The notes beneath the pieces are model-generated. The model was not told the DNA's origin, did not search any database, and saw only the letters and a program-made list of their open reading frames with translations. A stretch of DNA of 58,197 nt from Marinisporobacter sp. Its GTDB lineage: Bacteria > Bacillota > Clostridia > Peptostreptococcales > Thermotaleaceae. Position numbers and translations under genes: made by a program. Positions within the stretch are counted from its first letter, which is position 1, and the number at the start of each line of letters is the position of its first letter. This document shows positions 1 to 8,871 of the stretch, in pieces. Location: the NCBI GenBank assembly GCA_025210395.1, contig JAOARV010000039.1, positions 1 through 58,197 of the forward strand, given 5' to 3'.

Positions 1-258
1 ATGCATAAATACATGCCATGAGAGGCTCATTGTCAAGAGAACTGTGGAATAAATGGGTGGAAAATCAGAATCACGAGAAATAATGAGAAAAACAGAGAAA
101 CTCTAACTCTAGAGTGTCCAATTTATCGAGAAAGGGTCAATATGATCTATCAATAGAATAAAAAGATTTTAGAAATAAGATTTTTTATTTTTAAAAACCT
201 ATATAATTATGTTAGTGGTATATAAAAATAATAAATTTCTAGTGAAAAGGTGATATTT

Positions 259-882
259 ATGAAAACGATACTGTGTTATGGGGATTCTAACACTTGGGGA
301 TATAATCCAAAAACAAAGATAAGATATGCCAAAGATATGATATGGACTTCTGTTTTGAAAAAAAGGTTAGGAGATGAATACGAAGTCATATGTGAAGGGC
401 TTAACGGAAGAACTACAGTTTGGGATGATCCTATTGAAGGAGAATATAGAAATGGGAAAAATTATCTTTTTCCTTGTATTCATACCCACAAGCCCATTGA
501 TTTGGTAGTCTTATTTTTAGGGAGCAATGATTTAAAACACCGATTTTCTTTACAAGCGGTGGACGTGGCAAAAGGGGTTGAAGTCTTAGTTAAGATTATA
601 AAAGGGAGTGATACAGGTCCTAATATGCAGCCGCCAGAAGTATTAGTTATCGTCCCACCACCAATGGAAAAAGGAATAGAAGATGTTCCTATTATGTGTG
701 GGGGAATAGAAAAGAGTTTAAAGTTTTCAGAGGAATTTCAAAATGTTCTTCAAGAACAGTGTTATTTAATGGATGCTTCGAAGTTTATAAGATCTAGTAA
801 AATCGATGGATTACATTTAGATCCTGAAGCTCATGAAAAATTAGGAATATGTATTTCAGCGTATATAAGAAGTATTTTTTAA
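259..882 (+). CDS. SGNH/GDSL-family hydrolase (arylesterase-like)
   Basis: This is a 207-residue cytoplasmic hydrolase of the SGNH/GDSL family, which cleaves ester bonds of small acyl or aryl substrates. The catalytic serine lies in the N-terminal block CYGDSNTWGY (S10), the Asn-containing block is FLGSNDL, and the C-terminal pair is D183 and H186 in DGLHLD. Length and block order match bacterial arylesterase-type members. I chose the ATG at 259 rather than the in-frame GTG at 250, because AAAGGTGAT just upstream of 259 is a good ribosome binding site that overlaps the GTG. No signal peptide is visible. It stands alone, with the next gene about 260 bases away. The substrate cannot be told from the sequence. 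Confidence 0.85.
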   Translation: MKTILCYGDSNTWGYNPKTKIRYAKDMIWTSVLKKRLGDEYEVICEGLNGRTTVWDDPIEGEYRNGKNYLFPCIHTHKPIDLVVLFLGSNDLKHRFSLQAVDVAKGVEVLVKIIKGSDTGPNMQPPEVLVIVPPPMEKGIEDVPIMCGGIEKSLKFSEEFQNVLQEQCYLMDASKFIRSSKIDGLHLDPEAHEKLGICISAYIRSIF

Positions 883-1145
883 ATGGTTATATTTTTTAGC
901 TAATAATTAGATGTTTGTTGACAATTAGAGACATATTTAAAGTCAATATACAGTCAATATCCTTGAAAGGTATAATTGAGGAAATAGATTGAATATTTTT
1001 TAAAATAAAAAACATTTAATTTCATTAAGTCCATAGCTCATACAGATTTTTCTTTCAATTTAAATACATTTTTATATAAAATATGCATTATATATGTTAA
1101 TGTTAAATCAATAATCAACTTTTAAGTGAAGGAAGTGAGTATGTA

Positions 1146-2462
1146 ATGAAATTAGGGGTTATAGGTCCTGAAAAAAGTATAGAGAGAGTTAGTGATGTTG
1201 TAAGAAAAAACTTTAAATATATAGAATTAGTAAGTCTTAAATATAATATATATAAAGAAGCTCCAGCTATAATCGAAAAATTTCAAGGAGAGCTAGATGG
1301 ACTATTATTTACTGGAACAACTCCCTTTATATTTGCTAGTAAGCTTGTAATCCCCTCAATACCTTGGGAATATATACCTAGTAGTCATGAATCTTCACTA
1401 CTAAATGTTTTATTAAAAGCTTCTGTATTAAAGGGTTATGATATATCAAGAATAAGCTTTGATTCCTATAATGGTGACTTGCTATATGAAGCCTATGGAG
1501 AGATCGGGATTGAAAAAGATAAATTAAATATTTCCATAGCAGAAGAAAAAATACTTGACAATGAATATATAGATTATTTATATAATTTTCATGAACAAAA
1601 TTATAGTAATGGAAGGGTTTCTTGTTGTATTACAGGAATTGAAAGTGTATATAAAAAACTTTTATTAAGAAAAATACCTTGCTTTAAAAGTAAAAATACT
1701 TCAAATATTATAAGAGAGATGGTAACAAAGTTAAAATTAAAACATTTAGTCCATATTAATCAAACTAATCAAATAATAGTACTAGTGGTAGAGATGGATT
1801 TGCCAGATGAACAGTCAATAATTAATAAAAATGAATATCAAATGGCTTTGAAAAATATGAAAATTTCAGAACAAATTTATTTGTTCGCTCAACGTATTCA
1901 AGCTGCAGTGATTGAATTGAGTTTTGGAAACTATATTTTGTTTTCTACCAGAAGTATTTTAGAGAGTGAAACAAACAACCTTAGAGAAATAGAGCTGATC
2001 AGTATGATTAATAAGAATACAACAAGTACTGTAAGTATAGGTATAGGATATGGTAGAACGGCAAGGGAGGCAAAATATGGAGCTAATCTTGGAAAAGAAA
2101 GAGCAAAAAAATGTGGAGGAAATAGAGTATTTGTTGTTTATGAGGGAGAAAAAATAATTGGTCCCATTAATAACTTACAATCTAATAATGAAAAAGAAGA
2201 ACAGATTGATGAAAAATTTATTGAAATTGCTCGAAAATCAGGCTTAGGAGTAAATACAATTTTCAAGTTACATAGTATTGTAAAGCAATATAGGTTAAAC
2301 TCAGTTACTCCTAGCGAGTTAGCTAGGCTTTACGGAGTTACACTCCGAAGTATGAACAGGATCATAAGAAAACTAGAACAGTGTGGTTATGTTAAAATTG
2401 TTGGAAGAAAATCAGCATCTGATGTAGGTAGACCAAGTAGAATAATACATATATTATTTTAA
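1146..2462 (+). CDS. winged-helix regulator with a degenerate GGDEF-like domain
   Basis: This 438-residue protein probably regulates the downstream amidohydrolase. Three parts can be seen. An N-terminal part of about 200 residues begins MKLGVIGPEKS and looks like a ligand-sensing alpha/beta fold. A central block around residues 250-340 (SIGIGYGRTAREAKYGANLG, then GGNRVFVV) resembles a degenerate GGDEF or nucleotide-cyclase fold without the GGDEF catalytic signature. A C-terminal winged helix-turn-helix carries TPSELARLYGVTLRSMNRII and GRPSRIIHI. There is no membrane segment. A GAAGGAAGTGAG ribosome binding site precedes the start. The M20 gene follows in the same direction after 169 bases. 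The architecture is seen directly; the role and the ligand are inference. Confidence 0.6.
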   Translation: MKLGVIGPEKSIERVSDVVRKNFKYIELVSLKYNIYKEAPAIIEKFQGELDGLLFTGTTPFIFASKLVIPSIPWEYIPSSHESSLLNVLLKASVLKGYDISRISFDSYNGDLLYEAYGEIGIEKDKLNISIAEEKILDNEYIDYLYNFHEQNYSNGRVSCCITGIESVYKKLLLRKIPCFKSKNTSNIIREMVTKLKLKHLVHINQTNQIIVLVVEMDLPDEQSIINKNEYQMALKNMKISEQIYLFAQRIQAAVIELSFGNYILFSTRSILESETNNLREIELISMINKNTTSTVSIGIGYGRTAREAKYGANLGKERAKKCGGNRVFVVYEGEKIIGPINNLQSNNEKEEQIDEKFIEIARKSGLGVNTIFKLHSIVKQYRLNSVTPSELARLYGVTLRSMNRIIRKLEQCGYVKIVGRKSASDVGRPSRIIHILF

Positions 2463-2631
2463 CTAAAACTTTGTATGCTAAAGGGGATAGTTATTGATAG
2501 TATTGACGGTATAGTTTGAATTCTTCAATTGATTCTATGGATTATTTTCAAGTAGCTATTGGGATTAGGAGCGGGAATTTATTTATAAGTATAAAAAATT
2601 ATGTATGAATAAATAGTGAAGGAGTGTTAAT

Positions 2632-3828
2632 GTGATAGTTGATAGAATTAGGGGGATAGTTGATGAATTTGAAGAATGGATGATTGATCAAAGAAGAAAG
2701 ATTCATCAAAATCCAGAGCTGAGTAGGCAAGAATTTGAAACAGCAAAACTGATTGTGAATGAACTTAGCAATATGGGGATAGAGGTTGAAAAAGGCTATT
2801 ATAATACAGGTGTTGTTGGCATTATTAGAGGTCATCATGAAGGGCCAACAATTGGCTTAAGATTTGATATGGATGCTTTGCAAATGGAAGAAATGACAAA
2901 TCTACCTTTTAAGTCAATTAAAAGCAATGTAATGCATTCATGTGGACATGATGGGCATACGGCAATTGGACTTGGAGTAGCACGTGGCTTGATGAATATA
3001 AAAGATGAAATCCATGGTACTGTGAAGCTTATTTTTCAACCAGCAGAAGAAGATGCTCCTAATGGCGGGGGTGCCCAATATATGATTAAAGAAGGTGTTT
3101 TAAAAAATCCAGATGTTGATTGTATGCTTGGAATGCATATATGGCCACAACTAGATACAGGAAATATTTCTGTAAAAAAAGGTGCAATGATGGCGGCATC
3201 AGATCCTTTCGTAATAAATATTCAAGGAAAAGGTGTTCATGCTTCTTTACCACATTTAGGAACAGATCCAATTGTTATTGGAGCTCAAATTGTGAATAAT
3301 ATACAGACAATTGTGAGTAGGAATATTGATTCCTTTGAACAAGCTGTTATTTCAATTGGAGTATTCAAAGGTGGCATGAGATATAATGTTATTCCAGATA
3401 AAGTCGTTCTTGAAGGAACTGTTCGGACATTTAATGAGGAAGTAAGGATGAATATATATAATAGATTGAAACTAATTGTTGAAAATACAGCGCAATCTTT
3501 AGGTGGTCAAGCTACCCTAAATTATAAGTTCTCTTATCCATCTCTTGTGAATGATGATAAAATTGTAGATTTTGTAAAAGACAATGTAAAGGAACTATTA
3601 GGTGAAGAAAATTGTATATTATTGGATAGACCAATATCTACGGGCGAAGATTTTGCATATTTTGCAAAGGCAGTACCAAGTGCATTTATTTTTCTAGGTG
3701 CAAGAAAAGATGGGGTTGATAACTATCCGCTTCACAATCCATATTTTGATTTTAATGAGAAAGCTTTAGCAATTGGTGTCAAAGTGCTTATGACAGCAGC
3801 AATTAAGCTAGGGAGGTCTTATATCTAG
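2632..3828 (+). CDS. M20 family metallopeptidase / N-acyl-amino acid amidohydrolase
   Basis: This 398-residue enzyme belongs to the M20D amidohydrolases (hippurate hydrolase, IAA-amino acid hydrolase and N-acetyl-amino acid deacylase type). These remove an acyl group from an amino acid using a bimetal centre. Metal ligands are visible in MHSCGHDGH (C104, H106, H109) and in QPAEED (E139, E140). A late His in PLHNPYFDF and the ISTGEDFAYF block complete the family pattern. The start is GTG at 2632, with GAAGGAG seven bases upstream. No signal peptide is seen, so it acts in the cytoplasm. The preceding regulator is a plausible controller. The exact substrate is not known. Confidence 0.9.
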   Translation: MIVDRIRGIVDEFEEWMIDQRRKIHQNPELSRQEFETAKLIVNELSNMGIEVEKGYYNTGVVGIIRGHHEGPTIGLRFDMDALQMEEMTNLPFKSIKSNVMHSCGHDGHTAIGLGVARGLMNIKDEIHGTVKLIFQPAEEDAPNGGGAQYMIKEGVLKNPDVDCMLGMHIWPQLDTGNISVKKGAMMAASDPFVINIQGKGVHASLPHLGTDPIVIGAQIVNNIQTIVSRNIDSFEQAVISIGVFKGGMRYNVIPDKVVLEGTVRTFNEEVRMNIYNRLKLIVENTAQSLGGQATLNYKFSYPSLVNDDKIVDFVKDNVKELLGEENCILLDRPISTGEDFAYFAKAVPSAFIFLGARKDGVDNYPLHNPYFDFNEKALAIGVKVLMTAAIKLGRSYI

Positions 3829-4427
3829 GGAACGGTTTCTATGATATGTTTTGTAATAATTCTAATTACTTGAATGATTATGAATGAAACCGCTGATAAT
3901 ACTTCGTTACGCTAAACCGTACCATAAGTAGCCGAATAGCAAATTGAATAGGAATAATACCTATGGGCTTATGAAATGCTAAAACATTCAATCAATTTAT
4001 GGCTTATAGAGTGTAATTAGAAGCAAGCAAGATCAAAATCATATTAAATGTGTATTTAATGCAGGATGAAACATCCTGTATTTTTCTTTTCTTAAAATTT
4101 AAATTGGGAAATGTAAATTAACATCTAAAGATAAAAATGAATGTAAGCATAATAACGAAAATGATATAATTTGTATGTACTTGAAAAATATTCATATATC
4201 CGTAAGGGTCAAAAAGATGGAAGTATGTTCAATGATCATGAATACAGTTTATCAGAAAATGATGTTCTGATCATGTTGATTTAAAATTATGAAGAAAGGG
4301 AGGAAGTATAAGCATGAAAGCAAATAAAATACTACTGGAATTTTTGTATTCAAGATCAATTGCTTTTTAGATTGATAAAGCTATAAATGCTACTGAAAGA
4401 GGATTTACTTAAAAGAGGAGAATGAAA
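3829..4427. other. 599-base gap with decayed-looking sequence
   Basis: No intact gene is visible here. It holds the terminator at 4062-4084. It also holds a start-less open stretch near 4160-4284 that ends NDVLIML plus one residue before its stop and looks like the tail of a lost gene. A second piece is an 18-codon reading frame at 4314 (MKANKILLEFLYSRSIAF) behind a good GGGAGG site. I recognise neither piece. The lyase gene starts immediately afterwards, so part of this DNA must be its promoter and leader. Confidence 0.4.
4062..4084 (+). terminator. intrinsic terminator
   Basis: The stem CAGGATG / CATCCTG has a three-A loop and is followed by TATTTTTC. It lies downstream of the M20 gene and before the lyase gene. 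Confidence 0.65.
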
Positions 4428-7400
4428 ATGAAAAAGGTGATAGCAGGAATAATAGGGATCAGTTTATTGGTTCAAACCTTGACAGGTTGTGCTACTAAAG
4501 CTATTAATGAGGAAAATGTTAAAGAAAAGGGTTCAAAACTTGAATTAAATGAAGCGTCTTTTAAAGGGATTGATTCTTTTGAGAATAAGAAGGAATTATC
4601 ATACTGGAGTCCTAAAAATGGAGGGTTGATTGAAGTATCATCTAACCATTTTAAACATGGTTCTCATTCTATGAAATGGGCATGGGAAAAGGGGTCTGCT
4701 TTAATAAGAAAACTTACAAAAGCTGAAATAGATAAAATAAATAAAGCAAAATCCTCAGGTCTTAAGATATGGATATACAACGAAAAGGCGATAGATGGTG
4801 CTTTAACCTTTAACTATGGAACAAAAAATCAAATCAAAAATAATCATGCCCAATATACAAATGATTTTAATTTAAACTTTAAAGGGTGGAGAGCATTTTG
4901 GATTAATTATAAACAGGATGCTTTAAAAGAAGGAATGAATAAAGATACTTCAGATCAAAATATTAAAATAGTGGAAATTGTTCCACCAGTCTCTTCAATA
5001 GAGGGGAATATATTTTTAGATGTGGTAGAAGTTGCTGCTAACGTGCCACAATATGGCGATGAGGATTTTCACATAAAAATTAACCGCAATGATTTAGGGG
5101 GGACTTGGAATCGAACGCTTTATCATTGGAATAAAAAGCCAAATATTGCTATGCCAAGTACAATTACAGAAAAACAAAAGGCTGATTTTACAAAAATTGC
5201 AAAGAAATATGATGAATGGGTTTTAGGAAAAGATTTAGATCTTACGAATCTTACTGAAGAAGCTTTGAAAATACGCAATGAAAGCTTGCAAAATGATATC
5301 AAAAAAGCTAAAAAAACTTTTGATATGTTAAATATTGTCCGTCATGAAGATGGGACGATTACAGGTATGCCTTTATTTGCAGAGCGTTCTTTACATAAGC
5401 CTAAATTTTCAAATATAAATAGTAATGTTTTCTTGCCTCTTGCTTTAGATTATAAATTAAATGGAAATCAAGAGAGTATGAAAAAACTACAATTACTATT
5501 TGATTATTATACAGACCAAGGTTGGGCAGCAGGTAGTGCTTTGGGAACTCTTTATCATCAAGGGAATAACATAGCAGGATATATTCATGCTTTATATCTT
5601 GTAAGAAAAGATTTAGAGCCAGAAACCTTTAAAAAACATAGAGATGCAGTTAAGTGGTATATAAATTTTGGTAAAGCCTTTGATATCAAAGATGGTGAGT
5701 TTCAAGAAACAACAGCTGATGAAGTACGAACAAAAATGTTTTTCTCTTTACTTTATGTACTAATGATGGAGGATACCCCTCAAAAGGTTCAGTATATGCA
5801 AAGCTTGTTAAAATGGTATGATGGAGCTCTTAGTATTGCTCCTGGTTATGCAGATCTCATTAAGCCAGATTATTCAGGTTTTCATCATAACGGTGTTTAT
5901 ATGAGTGCTTATGCACCGTATGCATTGCATGTAGGGGCTATTGTTACTTATTTATTAAGTAGAACTGACTTTAATATGCCAAAGCAGGCTCATGCAAATT
6001 TAAAAAATGCTTTGATCACTCAATATATTGCTGCCAATAAATATACGGTTCCGTTTGCTACTTCAGGACGAATACTTGGAGGCGTGAACGTTAACAGAAG
6101 TATTATACCTGCCTATATGTATATGGCTAAAGCAGGAAAACCCGGTGAAAATGGTAGGATAGATGAGGAAATGGCAGGTTTGTTCTTAGATCTGTGGAAA
6201 CCAGAAACTTCTTATTTGAAAAAATCCTTATTTAGAGAGTCAAAGGCAGGTATTATGTATAGAGCAACTATGGGAGATATGCAATTGATGTTAGCTTTTG
6301 CAGCTAATGATAATATAAAAGTAACTCCTATACCACAAGGGTATTGGATGAAGCCTTATAGTGGTATGTCTATATATCGCCGTGATAATTGGATGGTAGC
6401 TACAAAAGGTTGGAGTCAATACGTATGGGATTATGAATGTGGCTATACGAAGGAAGTAAATCCAGATAAAAACGCTGCAAATTCTTTTGGACGTTATCTT
6501 AGCTATGGTTCTATGCAATTATTTACAAGTGGTGATCCCATTAGTGATGAGGGCAGTGGCTATAACATAAAAAAAGGTTGGGATTGGAATAGATGGCCTG
6601 GAACAACAGCTATTAATTTGCCCCTTGAAAAATTACACTATTTTAAGGGTGGGAAAAAAGATCGCAATTTTTCTGATGAAATCTTTTTAGGTGGTGTAAG
6701 TATAGAAGGTAAAAATGGATTATTTGGTATGAAGCTTCATGATACGGCATTTAATCCAAGCTTTAGAGCCAATAAATCTGTATTCTACTTTAATAATGAA
6801 ATCATTGTTTTAGGTTCAGATATAAAAAATGACGATACAAAGCATCATACAGAGACAACTTTATTTCAAAATTTCATGACAGATAGAAATATGCCGATTT
6901 ACTATAATTCAAAAGCTATTACTAAATTCCCTTATAAAAAAGAGGGAAAGGAAGATGAATCAGCATGGTTGATAGATGCTTATGGAAATGGTTATATTAT
7001 ACCTAATGGGAAAGGATTACACATTAAGAGAAGTAAACAAGAGTCAAGACTTCATTCTACAACACATGTAGATCTGGATAACCCTAAATTTATAACGAAA
7101 GGTGATTATTCAACAGCATGGATCGATCATGGTACAAATCCTTCAGGAGAAGATTATGAATATGTAATTTTAGTGCAGTCATCTCTAGAGGAACTAGAAA
7201 AACATGTGAAAAAACCTGATTATGAAATATTACAAAAGGATAGTAAGGCTCATATTGTCAACCATAAAGCTTCTAACACAATGGGATATATCATTTTTGA
7301 TAAAAATATAGATATACCTTATGGTGTTGTAAAAGGAGTTAGTGTACCATCTATGTTGATGATTAAGGACAAAGGAAATGAAAAAATTCTTAGTGTAACA

Positions 7401-7631
7401 GATCCAGATCTCAGACTAGTAAAAAATCCTAAAAATGATGAAAAAAGTGATATTGAACCTAGTAAAATGAAAAAAATGTATGTTACCCTTAGGGGGAAAT
7501 GGAGTATAAAAGATAGCGTAGAAGGCGTCAATATTATACAAAAGGATGCTTCTTTAACTGTTATTGAGTATAATGCTGTGGATGGGAAGAATTTTGAAGT
7601 TGTGCTTAGTACGGATATAGATGCACAATAG
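4428..7631 (+). CDS. secreted polysaccharide lyase family 8 lipoprotein (chondroitinase ABC-like)
   Basis: This protein of about 1,067 residues is predicted to be anchored outside the membrane, where it eliminates uronic-acid glycosaminoglycan chains (chondroitin, dermatan or hyaluronan). The N-terminus is a lipoprotein signal with lipobox LTGC. An N-terminal carbohydrate-binding-like beta domain (about 40-210) is followed by an alpha-helical catalytic toroid (about 250-600) with DYSGFHHNGVYMSAYAPYAL. In that block H486 or H487 with Y491 or Y495 are candidate catalytic residues. A large beta super-sandwich reaches the end (MSIYRRDNWMVATKGWSQYV). The length fits chondroitinase ABC rather than the shorter AC lyases. 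ATG 4428 is preferred to ATG 4422 because AGAGGAG ends two bases before 4422 but seven before 4428. No sugar transporter or sulfatase lies nearby, so this is an isolated lyase. Confidence 0.85.
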   Translation: MKKVIAGIIGISLLVQTLTGCATKAINEENVKEKGSKLELNEASFKGIDSFENKKELSYWSPKNGGLIEVSSNHFKHGSHSMKWAWEKGSALIRKLTKAEIDKINKAKSSGLKIWIYNEKAIDGALTFNYGTKNQIKNNHAQYTNDFNLNFKGWRAFWINYKQDALKEGMNKDTSDQNIKIVEIVPPVSSIEGNIFLDVVEVAANVPQYGDEDFHIKINRNDLGGTWNRTLYHWNKKPNIAMPSTITEKQKADFTKIAKKYDEWVLGKDLDLTNLTEEALKIRNESLQNDIKKAKKTFDMLNIVRHEDGTITGMPLFAERSLHKPKFSNINSNVFLPLALDYKLNGNQESMKKLQLLFDYYTDQGWAAGSALGTLYHQGNNIAGYIHALYLVRKDLEPETFKKHRDAVKWYINFGKAFDIKDGEFQETTADEVRTKMFFSLLYVLMMEDTPQKVQYMQSLLKWYDGALSIAPGYADLIKPDYSGFHHNGVYMSAYAPYALHVGAIVTYLLSRTDFNMPKQAHANLKNALITQYIAANKYTVPFATSGRILGGVNVNRSIIPAYMYMAKAGKPGENGRIDEEMAGLFLDLWKPETSYLKKSLFRESKAGIMYRATMGDMQLMLAFAANDNIKVTPIPQGYWMKPYSGMSIYRRDNWMVATKGWSQYVWDYECGYTKEVNPDKNAANSFGRYLSYGSMQLFTSGDPISDEGSGYNIKKGWDWNRWPGTTAINLPLEKLHYFKGGKKDRNFSDEIFLGGVSIEGKNGLFGMKLHDTAFNPSFRANKSVFYFNNEIIVLGSDIKNDDTKHHTETTLFQNFMTDRNMPIYYNSKAITKFPYKKEGKEDESAWLIDAYGNGYIIPNGKGLHIKRSKQESRLHSTTHVDLDNPKFITKGDYSTAWIDHGTNPSGEDYEYVILVQSSLEELEKHVKKPDYEILQKDSKAHIVNHKASNTMGYIIFDKNIDIPYGVVKGVSVPSMLMIKDKGNEKILSVTDPDLRLVKNPKNDEKSDIEPSKMKKMYVTLRGKWSIKDSVEGVNIIQKDASLTVIEYNAVDGKNFEVVLSTDIDAQ

Positions 7632-7706
7632 GTTTTGAAAATTTTTTTCAAAATAGATGAAATGAGAGGAAATATAAAAAAGAAAGTGTTCCTATAAATA
7701 AATCGT

Positions 7707-7750
7707 ATTATAAAAGGTTTAACCACTTAGCTGATTAGACCTTTTATAAT
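7707..7750. terminator. bidirectional terminator between lyase and toxin genes
   Basis: A 12-bp inverted repeat (ATTATAAAAGGT / ACCTTTTATAAT) sits between the convergent lyase and toxin genes. ATTTTATT follows it on the plus strand. Confidence 0.6.
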
Positions 7751-7756
7751 ATTTTA

Positions 7757-8299
7757 TTAAGCATTATCACGTGATATGGCAATTTCTTGGTGTGATTTTT
7801 TCTTTTCAGTTAAACTTTTTATAATACCTAATGCATCATGAAAATTATGAAGTGTTGAGAATTTATACTTTTTATCTCTTTTTTCTCGCTTTTTCAATGC
7901 AGATCTAATATATCCGTTTATATATTGTAAAACTCTTTTTTCGATGGATGGATAATTTTGTTCTATGATTTGTTGTTGTGATTTCGGAATTTTAGGATAT
8001 TTAGATAATTCTATATAGGATGAGTTATTAACGATTAATATTTTTCTAAAATCTAATCCTGCATGAATTTTTTTCTTAGAAGGAACAGGGTAGCCAATGT
8101 CACCGATTTTTTTATTAAAGGGAAGTTCGCTTCTGAGAGGAACTAAAATGTTGTTGTTTTTGTATTGGATTTTTAGAAATACATATTGCCTTTGTATTTG
8201 TTTAACGATATCATAGGGATCTAACATTTCCTCAAGTTGGCTATTTTGCTTAAAATATTCTTCTTTTATAAAAACAAAGTTGCATTTTATTTTGGACAT
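7757..8299 (-). CDS. type III toxin-antitoxin endoribonuclease toxin (TenpN/ToxN/AbiQ-like)
   Basis: This 180-residue basic protein is predicted to be the RNase toxin of a type III toxin-antitoxin system. In such systems the toxin is held inactive by a repeated pseudoknot RNA that it also processes. Family-like segments are the strand FLKIQYKNNNILVPLRSEL, comparable with the YLAPLTS region of ToxN and AbiQ, and HAGLDFRKILIV, typical of the TenpN branch. The C-terminus is a Lys/Arg-rich helix. The ATG has AGAGGG nine bases upstream. The decisive support is context: upstream on the same strand lie, in order, a strong promoter, about two 47-48 bp tandem repeats and a short hairpin terminator, the standard toxIN layout. 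The protein alone is divergent; together with the RNA locus the call is good. Confidence 0.8.
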   Translation of the reverse strand: MSKIKCNFVFIKEEYFKQNSQLEEMLDPYDIVKQIQRQYVFLKIQYKNNNILVPLRSELPFNKKIGDIGYPVPSKKKIHAGLDFRKILIVNNSSYIELSKYPKIPKSQQQIIEQNYPSIEKRVLQYINGYIRSALKKREKRDKKYKFSTLHNFHDALGIIKSLTEKKKSHQEIAISRDNA

Positions 8300-8337
8300 T
8301 TTGCTCGACCCTCTCGATTTGTCTATAATATTTTAAA

Positions 8338-8359
8338 GGGAACATCAAAAGATGTTCCC
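8338..8359 (-). terminator. leaky terminator between antitoxin RNA and toxin gene
   Basis: A perfect 9-bp stem (GGGAACATC / GATGTTCCC) with a 4-base loop is followed on the minus strand by only a short TTT run. A weak terminator here would set the high RNA to low toxin ratio known from type III systems. Confidence 0.75.
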
Positions 8360-8362
8360 TTA

Positions 8363-8468
8363 TCTTCACTTTCTTCGGTTTTTTATTAGCCAGGCACACC
8401 CGATAAACGCCTCAAACTTTCTTCGGTTTTTTATTAGCCAGGCACATCCGACAAACGCCTCCACTTTG
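8363..8468 (-). ncRNA. type III antitoxin RNA: two 47-48 nt tandem pseudoknot repeats
   Basis: Plus-strand units 8368-8415 (48 bp) and 8416-8462 (47 bp) differ at only a few bases, and a fragment of a third unit (ACTTT) begins at 8463. Read on the minus strand, each unit contains AGGC, TCGG, GCCT and CCGA in that order. AGGC can pair with GCCT and TCGG with CCGA; because the pairs interleave, each unit can fold as an H-type pseudoknot. Both stems are identical in the two copies, and the differences lie at the unit ends and in linkers. This is the known architecture of ToxI, CptI and TenpI antitoxins. It would be transcribed from the promoter at 8474-8502 and cut by the toxin. Confidence 0.85.
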
Positions 8469-8473
8469 AATAT

Positions 8474-8502
8474 AGTATAGCATAGTTATATGAGTGCGTA
8501 AA
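8474..8502 (-). promoter_or_regulatory. sigma-A promoter of the toxin-antitoxin locus
   Basis: On the minus strand TTTACG, a 17-base spacer and TATACT lie just upstream of the first repeat. TGC directly before TATACT forms an extended -10. The predicted start falls at the edge of the repeat array. Confidence 0.75.
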
Positions 8503-8655
8503 TACTTTTTACGAAAAATTAATGGTTACCACGTAAAGTTGGAATTTTCTAAAATTACTCAAATTAGTCTAGTAGACAAATTATAGGTGGTCATATTTCC
8601 TTAGATATTTTTCAACAAATTATTTTATATTTAACCATTTTTTTCAAATAATCAG

Positions 8656-8754
8656 AGTTTGAGAATTTCTTATGCATATGCATCCTTAGAAGATTTGGAA
8701 AAAGGTCTTGAAAGACTATCAATAATCATTAGAGAATTAATCAAAGAAAAGTAG
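8656..8754 (+). pseudogene. 3' remnant of a MocR/aminotransferase-type gene
   Basis: An open stretch without start reads SLRISYAYASLEDLEKGLER and ends IIRELIKEK before TAG at 8752. This is the characteristic C-terminal end of fold-type I PLP aminotransferases, including MocR regulators (IRLSYA...LEEGLERL). The upstream part of the gene is gone and is replaced by the toxin-antitoxin locus and unrecognised sequence. LysE-type exporters are often next to MocR regulators, which fits the neighbour at 8872. The remnant is too short to be functional. Confidence 0.6.
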
Positions 8755-8775
8755 TTGTAAAATCAGCTACTTTTT
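8747..8775 (+). terminator. terminator at the end of the aminotransferase remnant
   Basis: The stem AAAAGTAG / CTACTTTT extends inward by three more pairs including one G-U. It overlaps the remnant's stop codon and is followed by a T-run. Confidence 0.65.
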
Positions 8776-8871
8776 CTTGGTTGGGGATAAAGTTAGTATT
8801 CTTGATTGTAGACATTGGATGTTTATGGAGTTAAAATAATAGTAGATAAAAGATGAAGGGAGGGAAGATCT

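Noticed and set aside
1..258. Tail of an upstream gene at the window start
   Set aside because: One frame is open for 16 codons to a stop at about 50, but this is too short to identify.
7319..7726. 135-residue reading frame opposite the lyase 3' end
   Set aside because: It is antisense to a well-supported gene, has low-complexity hydrophobic content and no ribosome site.
8368..8463. Two near-identical repeats as a small CRISPR array
   Set aside because: The units are directly adjacent without spacers, have a promoter on one side and a terminator plus toxin gene on the other, and no cas genes are near. A type III antitoxin explains them.
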